DNA from: Novosphingobium sp.
GTDB lineage: Bacteria > Pseudomonadota > Alphaproteobacteria > Sphingomonadales > Sphingomonadaceae
Length of the DNA: 13,361 nt
Direction of reading: 5' to 3'
Assembly (NCBI GenBank): GCA_020853995.1
Contig: JADYXV010000378.1
Span: forward strand, 1-13,361
The translations under genes were made by a program, and so were the position numbers. Numbering within the stretch: the stretch's first letter is position 1; each line of letters begins with the position of its first letter. Positions 7,962 through 13,361 of this stretch are shown here, in pieces. The notes below the pieces were generated by a model. The model did not search any database and was not told where the DNA came from. It saw only the letters and a program-made list of their open reading frames with translations.

Positions 7962-7989
7962 TGACGTGCCTGACATCAACCTGACGTCA
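7962..7989. promoter_or_regulatory. Triple TGAC(G/A)T repeat before the pump genes
   Basis: On the plus strand TGACGT (7962-7967), TGACAT (7971-7976) and TGACGT (7982-7987) occur in the same orientation, nine and eleven bases apart; the last is part of the palindrome TGACGTCA (7982-7989). They lie between the kinase stop (8005) and the preferred adaptor start (7946). Direct repeats at about one helical turn are the usual binding pattern of OmpR-type regulators such as the one encoded in this operon. No -10 element is recognisable with them, so this is an operator candidate only. If translation starts at 7976 the repeats would be partly coding. Confidence 0.3.
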
Positions 7990-8004
7990 AAACGCAAAAA
8001 GGCG

Positions 8005-9015
8005 TTAGTCAGGAAATACCATTACCAGTTCGCGCTTCTCCGGAAATGTTTGCAGCTGACCGTCATGAGCTGCCATAATCCGCGTGACGATAGCCAGTCC
8101 CAATCCGGCACCTTTGCCCTGGCTGCTGTCAGTGCGGGCTTGGCGCGTGATAATTGTCTGCAATTGGTCCGGTGGCAGGCCGGGGCCTTCATCGCGGACG
8201 AAAATGCGTTTGCCGGGGCCACATCCGACGACGACGGTCCCGCCTTCAGGGGTAATCCTCAGCGCATTGTCGAGCAAATTGCGCAAGGCCGAGGCCACGG
8301 CCTCTTTGTGGCAGGCAACCGCAACATCGGCGGCACATTCCTCAAACGCAACCTTGCGTGATGCCGCCACGGCGAGCGGGGCAAACCTCGACGTGGCATC
8401 AATGACCAGATCATTCAGCGGGTGCGATTCCAGAGGAGCCGGAGCAGCGGCTTGCGCGTTCACCTGGGTCAACAGCAGTAGTTGTTCGACCAATCGGGAC
8501 ATGCTGGCGACTTCGGCCCGCAAAACGCTGATGTCCGGGTTTGCACCGTGATCAAGGTTCAGCGCCATGATCGCCAAAGGTGTCCGGATCTGGTGAGCAA
8601 CGTCTGCGGCAAAGCTTTCGTGTTCCTTTGCCGCATGATCCAGGCGCTTCAACAGATCGTTGATGGCGCTTACGAACGGGAGGACTTCAACCGGCATGGC
8701 CCGGTCATCTATTTGCAAACCACGGGTGGCGGGCGTTTCCGAGATAACCCGTGCCGAATTTTCCAGTAGCCGATACGAACGCTGGATAACGATACGGACC
8801 GTCAGAATTGCCGGAACGATCAGCAACAGGACGGGCATGCCGACGTGGTCGGCAACTTCGGCCCAGGCAAAGCGCAAGGCATCGGTTCCGGCAAGATCAC
8901 GGATACCGAGGCGATATTCTGCAAATACTGCGGTCAGCAGCAGACTTGTCCCGAGTATCGCGGTGATGGACAAGCCAAGCGACAGCCTGCGGTTGATCGA
9001 CGGGCGCCTGCTCAT
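8005..9015 (-). CDS. Sensor histidine kinase of the efflux operon
   Basis: Predicted 336-residue inner-membrane kinase. TM1 (about 13-32) and TM2 (about 60-77) enclose only some 27 periplasmic residues. A cytoplasmic linker follows, then the HisKA domain with H141 in the H-box (VAHQIRTPLA), and the ATPase domain with the N-box (N246, N250), G1 (DEGPGLP, 275-281) and G2 (GKGAGLGLA, 300-308). All catalytic boxes are intact, so it should autophosphorylate and pass phosphate to D51 of the regulator encoded just upstream. The start ATG 9013-9015 overlaps the regulator stop in ATGA; the frame extends 23 codons further upstream, inside the regulator, and that part is not credible. Its closest functional analogues are CzcS, CusS and QseC-type kinases, but the short periplasmic loop lacks the large metal-binding domain of those. 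The stimulus is therefore inferred from the operon only. Confidence 0.92.
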   Translation of the reverse strand: MSRRPSINRRLSLGLSITAILGTSLLLTAVFAEYRLGIRDLAGTDALRFAWAEVADHVGMPVLLLIVPAILTVRIVIQRSYRLLENSARVISETPATRGLQIDDRAMPVEVLPFVSAINDLLKRLDHAAKEHESFAADVAHQIRTPLAIMALNLDHGANPDISVLRAEVASMSRLVEQLLLLTQVNAQAAAPAPLESHPLNDLVIDATSRFAPLAVAASRKVAFEECAADVAVACHKEAVASALRNLLDNALRITPEGGTVVVGCGPGKRIFVRDEGPGLPPDQLQTIITRQARTDSSQGKGAGLGLAIVTRIMAAHDGQLQTFPEKRELVMVFPD

Positions 9016-9707
9016 GGCAGCGTACCTTGCTTGCGGGGCGCATCCTCCAGAAGGTATCCAAGCCCGCGCAGGGTATGAATACAATCGCCAGCGCCGTGTG
9101 CCTTTAACCGTCGGCGCAAACGTGATGCAATGGCATCAATTGCATTGGGCGAAATTTCATCGTCGAAATCGTAGAGCGCGGTTTCGATTTTCTGGCGCAG
9201 CACCACACTACCGGCTCCGCGCATCAACAGTTCAAGGAAATTTGCTTCCCTTCGGGTAAGCTCGAGTGGTTCGTTATTGAAAGTTGCCTGCCGCGAAGTC
9301 GTATCGAGTTGCAGCCCATTAACTTGCAAAACAGGGTTCATTCGCCGCCCGGGCCGGCGCAATAGCGCGCGAAGGCGGGCTGAGATTTCGTCCATGGCAG
9401 CCGGCTTGACCAGATAGTCGTCAGCTCCGGCATCAAGCCCGATGATCCTGTCGTCCAGCGCACCACGCGCGGTCAGCATGAGTACAGGGCTGTCCAAGCC
9501 CAAACGGCGGCGTGCTTTGAGCCAGGTGACGCCATCCCCGTCTGGAAGGCCAAGATCAAGCAGCACGGCGTCGTAATCAGCAACATCCAAGGCGTGTTCG
9601 GCATGCTCCAGCGTGGCCGCAATGTCGCAGGCGTGCCCATCGCGTTTGAGCACGTCAGCGATCAGGCATGAGAGCCTTTCGCTATCTTCAACGATCAAGA
9701 TGCGCAT
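9012..9707 (-). CDS. OmpR/PhoB-family response regulator of the efflux operon
   Basis: Predicted 231-residue transcriptional regulator. The receiver domain (1-115) has the acidic pair E8-D9 (VEDSE), phospho-acceptor D51 (LLDLGLP), conserved T in LTARG (near 80) and the invariant lysine in LVKP (near 101). A C-terminal winged helix (about 130-225) carries the usual LTRREANFLELL start, the recognition region around AIDAIASRLRRRL and the closing hairpin TLRGLGYLLE. It is of the CzcR/CusR/QseB type, activators that control adjacent efflux genes. The start ATG 9705-9707 is chosen because the receiver begins right there. A TTG 12 codons upstream falls in the probable -35 box, so translation from it is unlikely. 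No ribosome-binding site precedes ATG 9707. It is first in the operon and overlaps the kinase by four bases. Confidence 0.93.
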   Translation of the reverse strand: MRILIVEDSERLSCLIADVLKRDGHACDIAATLEHAEHALDVADYDAVLLDLGLPDGDGVTWLKARRRLGLDSPVLMLTARGALDDRIIGLDAGADDYLVKPAAMDEISARLRALLRRPGRRMNPVLQVNGLQLDTTSRQATFNNEPLELTRREANFLELLMRGAGSVVLRQKIETALYDFDDEISPNAIDAIASRLRRRLKAHGAGDCIHTLRGLGYLLEDAPRKQGTLP

Positions 9708-9713
9708 GACTTG

Positions 9714-9743
9714 ATATTGTTGCAGATCATCGCTCACTGTCAA
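9714..9743 (-). promoter_or_regulatory. Sigma-70-type promoter of the two-component/efflux operon
   Basis: Reading the minus strand, TTGACA (9743-9738) is followed after 18 bases by CAATAT (9719-9714). The -35 box is a perfect consensus and the -10 box is a moderate match. Counting seven bases on from the -10 box puts the expected transcription start at about 9707, the A of the regulator's ATG, so the mRNA would be leaderless or nearly so. This agrees with the lack of a ribosome-binding site there. No operator is identified next to it. Confidence 0.55.
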
Positions 9744-9826
9744 AACCCTAAGTTTGGCATCGCTACAATCCGTCAGCGGGGAAATGCCTTTGCCAACCGA
9801 TCCGGTCGGTCTTTAGCGTCAGCCAA

Positions 9827-9888
9827 GCAGGGAAGCTTAATGGCAAGCCAACCACGCGAGAGCGAGATTCCCGTTGAAGTTTCCCTGC
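9827..9888 (+). ncRNA. Long-stem inverted repeat, possible structured RNA
   Basis: GCAGGGAAGCTT (9827-9838) can pair over all 12 positions with AAGTTTCCCTGC (9877-9888), with one G-U wobble in RNA. The 38-base loop contains a small TGGC/GCCA stem. A pyrimidine-rich CTTTCCTTTT follows at 9889-9898. The arrangement resembles a structured RNA end or a control hairpin. The left arm contains AGGGA, a ribosome-binding-like sequence six bases before an ATG at 9840. Function unknown; low confidence. Confidence 0.25.
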
Positions 9889-10082
9889 CTTTCCTTTTGG
9901 CGCGGAGACTTGGATTTGCACTCTGGTGTTGTCGATTCAGGGATCGCAGCCACCGAGCGCGGTTGAGGTTGCCGGATGCCTGAATGTTTTGGGTGGTCGT
10001 GTTGCGCATGCGAACCAGAAACCAATATGGTTCAGATAATTTGCATAGGTATCCGGAAAAGGTTCGTTGGTGTCAAACATCG

Positions 10083-10110
10083 TTGCGAACATATCTTGCT
10101 AGGCTATAGC
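10083..10110 (+). promoter_or_regulatory. Probable pdhA promoter
   Basis: TTGCGA (10083-10088) and TATAGC (10105-10110) are separated by 16 bases, a plausible sigma-70-type promoter. The expected transcription start is near 10117, giving a leader of about 28 bases with GGAG (10135-10138) six bases before the GTG start of pdhA. The -10 box lies in the palindrome GCTATAGC (10103-10110), which could be bound by a regulator. This is the best candidate in the region, judged only by sequence. Confidence 0.45.
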
Positions 10111-10144
10111 AGGAATGTGAGGTTCCGATTTTACGGAGCTTGAG

Positions 10145-11344
10145 GTGCCAGAAGAGGAAAACGACTTGGCAAAGCCCGCCAGGCCCAGTGCCGCAAAAAC
10201 CGCCGCAAAACCTGTTGTAAAACCCGCCACAAGGCCCGCAGCGAAATCTGCGGCAAAGACGGTGCCCGGTGCCGGAAGCCCGTCTGATGAGCCCGTGATC
10301 GCGTCGTCGGTGGCAGAGGAAGCTGATTTCGCTCTGCGAAGCCTGCAACAGGCGCACGCCAATCACACGCGTTATGATGCATCTGACGAAGAACTGCTCA
10401 AGTTCTATGAACAGATGGTTCTGATTCGGCGCTTCGAAGAAAAGGCCGGACAATTGTACGGCCTTGGCCTGATCGGTGGCTTTTGTCATTTGTACATCGG
10501 GCAGGAAGCCGTTGCCGTGGGACTGCAGTCAGCGCTGCAGGAAGGTCATGACAGTGTTATCACCGGCTATCGTGATCATGGGCACATGCTGGCCTATGGC
10601 ATTGATCCCAAGGTGATCATGGCTGAACTCACCGGTCGCGGCGCGGGCATTTCGCGCGGTAAGGGCGGATCAATGCACATGTTCAGCACCGAACATAAGT
10701 TCTTTGGCGGGCATGGCATTGTCGGGGCGCAAGTATCGCTTGGGGCAGGGCTGGCCTTTGGACACAAATATCGCGGCGATGGCGGCGTTTGCATGGCCTA
10801 TTTTGGCGATGGCGCGGCCAATCAGGGGCAGGTCTATGAAACCTTCAACATGGCTGCCTTGTGGAAGTTGCCGATCATCTTCGTAGTTGAAAACAACGGT
10901 TATGCGATGGGCACTGCGGTAAAGCGCGGGTCGGCTGAAACGCACTTTTACCGGCGGGGCACAGCGTTCCGCATTCCCGGCATGGACGTGAACGGCATGG
11001 ATGTTCTGGAAGTGCGCCAAGCAGCCGAAGTGGCGCTGGAATATGTGCGTGCGGGCAATGGCCCGGTGCTTATGGAACTGAAGACCTATCGCTATCGCGG
11101 GCACTCGATGTCCGATCCGGCCAAGTATCGCAGCCGTGAAGAAGTGCAGGACATGCGCGACAATCATGATCCGATCGAGGCGGCGAAGGCAGATTTGCTC
11201 AAGCGCGGTGTCAGCGAAGAGAAGATCAAGGAAATCGACAAACGCATTCGCCAGACTGTCGCACAGGCGGCAGATTTCGCCGAGACATCGCCCGAGCCGG
11301 ACATGGCCGAGCTTTATACCGACGTGCTGGTAGGGAAGTACTGA
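10145..11344 (+). CDS. pdhA: Pyruvate dehydrogenase E1 component, alpha subunit
   Basis: Predicted 399-residue thiamine-diphosphate enzyme subunit (EC 1.2.4.1) that, with E1-beta, decarboxylates pyruvate and transfers the acetyl group to lipoyl-E2. The thiamine-binding motif runs from GDG (221-223) to ENN (249-251). The conserved YRYRGHSMSDP loop (315-325) and the HLYIGQEA segment (115-122) are typical of the E1-alpha family in two-subunit E1 enzymes. The core begins near residue 80. Before it is an approximately 55-residue low-complexity extension rich in Ala, Lys and Pro with KPA/AAK repeats, likely disordered. The GTG start is supported by GGAG six bases upstream; there is no ATG before the core in a sensible place. 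The gene is followed after one base by the beta subunit. Branched-chain 2-oxoacid E1 is the main alternative but is disfavoured by the sequence and the lipoyl-fused partner. Confidence 0.96.
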   Translation: MPEEENDLAKPARPSAAKTAAKPVVKPATRPAAKSAAKTVPGAGSPSDEPVIASSVAEEADFALRSLQQAHANHTRYDASDEELLKFYEQMVLIRRFEEKAGQLYGLGLIGGFCHLYIGQEAVAVGLQSALQEGHDSVITGYRDHGHMLAYGIDPKVIMAELTGRGAGISRGKGGSMHMFSTEHKFFGGHGIVGAQVSLGAGLAFGHKYRGDGGVCMAYFGDGAANQGQVYETFNMAALWKLPIIFVVENNGYAMGTAVKRGSAETHFYRRGTAFRIPGMDVNGMDVLEVRQAAEVALEYVRAGNGPVLMELKTYRYRGHSMSDPAKYRSREEVQDMRDNHDPIEAAKADLLKRGVSEEKIKEIDKRIRQTVAQAADFAETSPEPDMAELYTDVLVGKY

Positions 11345-11345
11345 G

Positions 11346-12719
11346 ATGGCGATTGAACTGAAGATGCCCGCCCTCTCGCCGACGATGGAAGAGGGCACGC
11401 TGGCCAAGTGGCTGATCAAGGCCGGTGACACGGTAAAGTCTGGCGACATCATTGCCGAGATCGAGACCGACAAGGCGACGATGGAATTTGAAGCAGTGGA
11501 CGAAGGTGTCATTTCGGGCATCCTTGTTGCCGAAGGCACCGAAGGCGTGAAAGTGGGCACGGTCATTGCCACTCTGCAGGGCGATGACGAGGCTGCAGCA
11601 CCTGCTGCTGTCCCTGCACCTGTTGCAGCCGTCGCCGAAAGGGCGCCGGAGTCAAAGCCTGCCGAAGCCCCTGCGAAGGTTGCAGTTGCATCAGCTGCGG
11701 TGCCTGTCGCTGATCCTGAAGTACCTGCTGGCACCGCAATGGTCGGCACAACCGTCCGCGAGGCTTTGCGCGATGCGATGGCCGAGGAAATGCGCGCGGA
11801 TGACCGCATTTTCGTGATGGGTGAAGAAGTTGCCGAGTATCAGGGCGCGTATAAGGTAACGCAAGGTCTGCTTGACGAATTTGGTCCGCGACGCGTCATC
11901 GATACACCGATCACGGAATACGGTTTTGCCGGAATAGGCACCGGCGCTGCTATGGGCGGTCTGCGGCCGATCATCGAATTCATGACGTTCAACTTTGCCA
12001 TGCAGGCGATTGACCATATCATCAATTCGGCCGCCAAGACCAATTACATGTCTGGCGGACAGATGCGCTGTCCCATCGTCTTCCGTGGCCCGAACGGGGC
12101 AGCAAGCCGGGTCGGCGCGCAGCATTCGCAGAACTATGGTCCCTGGTACGCCAATGTGCCTGGGCTGATCGTCATTGCGCCGTTCGACGCAGCGGATGCC
12201 AAGGGATTGCTGAAAGCGGCGATCCGCAGCGAAGACCCTGTCGTGTTCCTTGAGAACGAACTGGTTTATGGCCGTACGTTTGACGTGCCCCAATTGGACG
12301 ATTTCGTTCTGCCCATCGGCAAGGCGCGCATCGTACGTGAAGGCAAGGACGTGACGATCGTTTCCTATTCGATCGGCGTAGGGCTCGCACTTGAGGCAGC
12401 GGCTACTTTGGCTGCTGAAGGCATTGACGCCGAAGTCATTGATTTGCGTACGCTGCGTCCGTTGGACAAGGAAACCGTGCTGGCCTCGCTTGCCAAGACC
12501 AATCGACTGGTGGTTGCCGAAGAAGGTTTCCCTGTGTGTTCGATCGCGTCGGAAATCATGGCGATATGCATGGAGGAGGGCTTCGACCACCTCGACGCTC
12601 CGGTCCTGCGCGTGTGCAACGAAGACGTACCGCTGCCATATGCGGCAAACCTCGAAAAGGCAGCGTTGATCGATGCAAAACGCGTTGCCGATGCCGTGCG
12701 CAAGGTTTGCTATCGCTGA
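11346..12719 (+). CDS. pdhB: Pyruvate dehydrogenase E1 component, beta subunit with N-terminal lipoyl domain
   Basis: Predicted 457-residue protein. Residues 1-80 are a complete biotinyl/lipoyl domain with the acceptor lysine K43 in ETDKATME. A mobile Ala/Pro/Val linker (about 81-130) follows, then the E1-beta catalytic domain (131-457), with MGEEVAEYQGAYKVTQG (158-174) holding the thiamine-contacting glutamate and TPITEYGFAGIGTGAA typical of transketolase-like beta subunits. It completes the E1 heterotetramer. A lipoyl domain on E1-beta, rather than only on E2, is a known feature of several alphaproteobacteria and supports the taxonomic guess. The ATG is one base after the pdhA stop and has AGGGAAG seven bases upstream, so the two are cotranslated. 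E2 and E3 genes are not in the window; a terminator follows directly. Confidence 0.97.
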   Translation: MAIELKMPALSPTMEEGTLAKWLIKAGDTVKSGDIIAEIETDKATMEFEAVDEGVISGILVAEGTEGVKVGTVIATLQGDDEAAAPAAVPAPVAAVAERAPESKPAEAPAKVAVASAAVPVADPEVPAGTAMVGTTVREALRDAMAEEMRADDRIFVMGEEVAEYQGAYKVTQGLLDEFGPRRVIDTPITEYGFAGIGTGAAMGGLRPIIEFMTFNFAMQAIDHIINSAAKTNYMSGGQMRCPIVFRGPNGAASRVGAQHSQNYGPWYANVPGLIVIAPFDAADAKGLLKAAIRSEDPVVFLENELVYGRTFDVPQLDDFVLPIGKARIVREGKDVTIVSYSIGVGLALEAAATLAAEGIDAEVIDLRTLRPLDKETVLASLAKTNRLVVAEEGFPVCSIASEIMAICMEEGFDHLDAPVLRVCNEDVPLPYAANLEKAALIDAKRVADAVRKVCYR

Positions 12720-12745
12720 CATTCGATTGGTTATGGAGAGATAAC

Positions 12746-12783
12746 AAAGGGGACCCGCATCTGGATGCGCGTCCCCTTTTTCT
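12746..12783 (+). terminator. Rho-independent terminator of pdhAB
   Basis: AAAGGGGAC (12746-12754) pairs with GTCCCCTTT (12771-12779); inside it CGCATC (12756-12761) can pair with GATGCG (12764-12769), giving a long GC-rich hairpin followed by TTTTTCT. It lies 27 bases after the pdhB stop. On the minus strand the stem is followed only by TTTGTTAT, so it may also act weakly for the converging pilus gene. Confidence 0.88.
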
Positions 12784-12809
12784 CGCCTGATCTATTGTTT
12801 GGTCTTGTT

Positions 12810-13361
12810 TTATGTCGAGGTATCGCGTGGCCTGCGCCCTGGAGGTCTTGGGCCGCCTGTGTCGGTTGGCCCTGGTGTAGGTGTCGCAGTCGGAGTGGGC
12901 GTTGGCGCACTTGTTGGTGTCGGTGTTGGGGTTGGCGTTGATGGCGATGCAGGTGTCTCATAGACAGAGCATGATGCCACCGCATCAGGATTACCAGGGT
13001 TGCGCTGGTAAATTTGCGTAATATCGCGGTCATCGCGCACATTGAACGCAGCCACTGCGCGGATGGCTTTGGTAGGTGCGAATTTGGCAGTGATGAGCGG
13101 CTGATAATCGTATTCGACCTCGACAAAGATCACCGCGTCGCCTTCGCTTGCCGTAATTTCGGAACCGGTGGGTCCCATACCGGCAAGTGTCGTGGTTGTG
13201 CCGGTCCCTGCCGGACCATATCGTGAGGGCACGTTCTTTGCGCCCTTGCAACGTTGCCACAGGATGTACTGCTTGTTGTTCGTTCCGGGGACGACTTGCA
13301 GGCTGCTGATGGTGATCCTGCCATGCCGCATGATATCGAGGCTGTTGGCCTGGATGTTGGC
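12810..13361 (-). CDS. TadE-like pilus assembly protein with Thr-Pro-rich tail (5' end outside window)
   Basis: The frame is open to the window edge, so 183 C-terminal residues are visible. The segment GDAVIFVEVEYDYQPLITAKF is the characteristic conserved end of TadE/TadG-type pseudopilin-like proteins of the tight-adherence (Flp pilus) system. The following ITQIYQRNPGNPD and a cysteine (ASCS) also fit my memory of sphingomonad members. TadE-type proteins have an N-terminal membrane helix, outside the window here, with the rest in the periplasm. After the cysteine comes a tail of about 45 residues made of Thr-Pro and Ser/Ala-Pro repeats ending in a basic, Pro- and Arg-rich stretch. The tail is not part of the usual family. 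An internal ATG at 13331 is inside the protein and not the start. It converges with pdhB. The pilus assignment rests on one motif region, so moderate confidence. Confidence 0.75.
   Translation of the reverse strand, partial: ANIQANSLDIMRHGRITISSLQVVPGTNNKQYILWQRCKGAKNVPSRYGPAGTGTTTTLAGMGPTGSEITASEGDAVIFVEVEYDYQPLITAKFAPTKAIRAVAAFNVRDDRDITQIYQRNPGNPDAVASCSVYETPASPSTPTPTPTPTSAPTPTPTATPTPGPTDTGGPRPPGRRPRDTST
12864..12957 (-). repeat. Imperfect Thr-Pro-coding hexanucleotide repeat
   Basis: The plus strand shows repeated GGTGT/GGCGTTGG/GGAGT units; on the coding minus strand they read as ACN-CCN codons giving runs of Thr-Pro with Ser-Pro and Ala-Pro interruptions. Third positions vary, so selection seems to be on the peptide rather than on an exact DNA repeat. 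Unit changes in multiples of six bases would lengthen or shorten the tail without a frameshift. Confidence 0.7.

Larger units (their letters stand above)
9708..10144. other. Non-coding region between the efflux operon and pdhA
   Basis: These 437 bases separate the divergent regulator and pdhA genes. They hold the minus-strand promoter at 9714-9743, an inverted repeat ACCGA-TCCGG-TCGGT (9796-9810), a longer inverted repeat at 9827-9888, GAACCA/TGGTTC arms at 10012-10033, and the plus-strand promoter at 10083-10110. Open frames of up to 90 codons exist on both strands but are rich in Arg, Cys and Ser, have no recognisable domain and overlap each other. I find no convincing gene. The region is longer than two promoters need, so a small RNA or decayed gene is possible. 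Confidence 0.6.

Noticed and set aside
9796..9810. ACCGA-TCCGG-TCGGT inverted repeat as a TetR-type operator or terminator
   Set aside because: The arms are only five bases, no TetR-type gene is in the window and no T-run of terminator quality follows. It is noted only within the intergenic entry.
9840..9983. 47-codon plus-strand open frame with AGGGA six bases before its ATG
   Set aside because: The spacing is good, but the peptide is Arg- and Cys-rich with no hydrophobic pattern or known motif, and the ribosome-binding-like sequence is one arm of an inverted repeat. Not supported as a gene without conservation or ribosome data.
10670..11809. Minus-strand open frame of 379 codons across the pdhA/pdhB junction
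   Set aside because: It is antisense to two firmly identified enzymes. Its Ala/Thr/Gly-rich part is only the complement of the pdhB Ala/Pro linker.
11691..12722. Minus-strand open frame of 343 codons opposite pdhB
   Set aside because: Shadow of the E1-beta catalytic domain; no domain, no ribosome-binding site, and conserved coding signal is on the other strand.
12864..12957. Repeat block considered as a CRISPR array or minisatellite
   Set aside because: Units are about six bases, imperfect, in frame, and code for Thr-Pro; there are no spacers or constant repeats.

Overview
The window looks like chromosomal DNA of an alphaproteobacterium, most likely a sphingomonad (Novosphingobium-, Sphingomonas- or Erythrobacter-like). 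The main reasons are a pyruvate dehydrogenase E1-beta subunit carrying its own N-terminal lipoyl domain directly after E1-alpha, a TadE-like pilus protein, and GC-rich, tightly packed operons. The order-level assignment is inference; nothing here fixes the species.

Layout. Positions 1-279 (+) are the C-terminal end of an EAL-domain (c-di-GMP phosphodiesterase-type) protein. It is followed at 418-2181 (+) by a membrane-anchored HAMP-GGDEF-EAL protein with an unusual cysteine-containing insertion just before its AGDEF signature. Converging on this from the right is a six-gene minus-strand operon (9707 down to 2212): OmpR-type response regulator, histidine kinase, membrane-fusion adaptor (CzcB-like), HME-RND pump (CzcA-like), a 99-residue DUF3240/PII-like small protein, and a TolC-type outer membrane factor (CzcC-like). 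Four of its five junctions are overlaps or a gap of a few bases, so it reads as one self-regulated heavy-metal efflux unit. A well-formed TTGACA/CAATAT promoter precedes the regulator and predicts an almost or fully leaderless mRNA.

After a 437-base non-coding stretch with a plus-strand promoter and a structured inverted repeat come pdhA (10145-11344) and pdhB (11346-12719), the two E1 subunits of the pyruvate dehydrogenase complex, closed by a clear rho-independent terminator. The right edge (12810-13361, minus strand) is the C-terminal part of a TadE-like pilus assembly protein ending in an unusual Thr-Pro repeat tail.

How the parts work together. The two-component pair probably senses envelope or metal stress and drives the tripartite CzcCBA-like pump, with the PII-like small protein translated in coupling with the pump and the outer membrane channel as a possible modulator. 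The c-di-GMP proteins and the pilus gene belong to surface and lifestyle control and the pdh genes to central metabolism; I see no direct link between these blocks beyond adjacency. No tRNA, rRNA, CRISPR array, insertion sequence or integrase was seen. The points most worth following up are the PII-like protein inside the efflux operon, the Cys/His insertion in the GGDEF domain, and the very short periplasmic sensor of the kinase.
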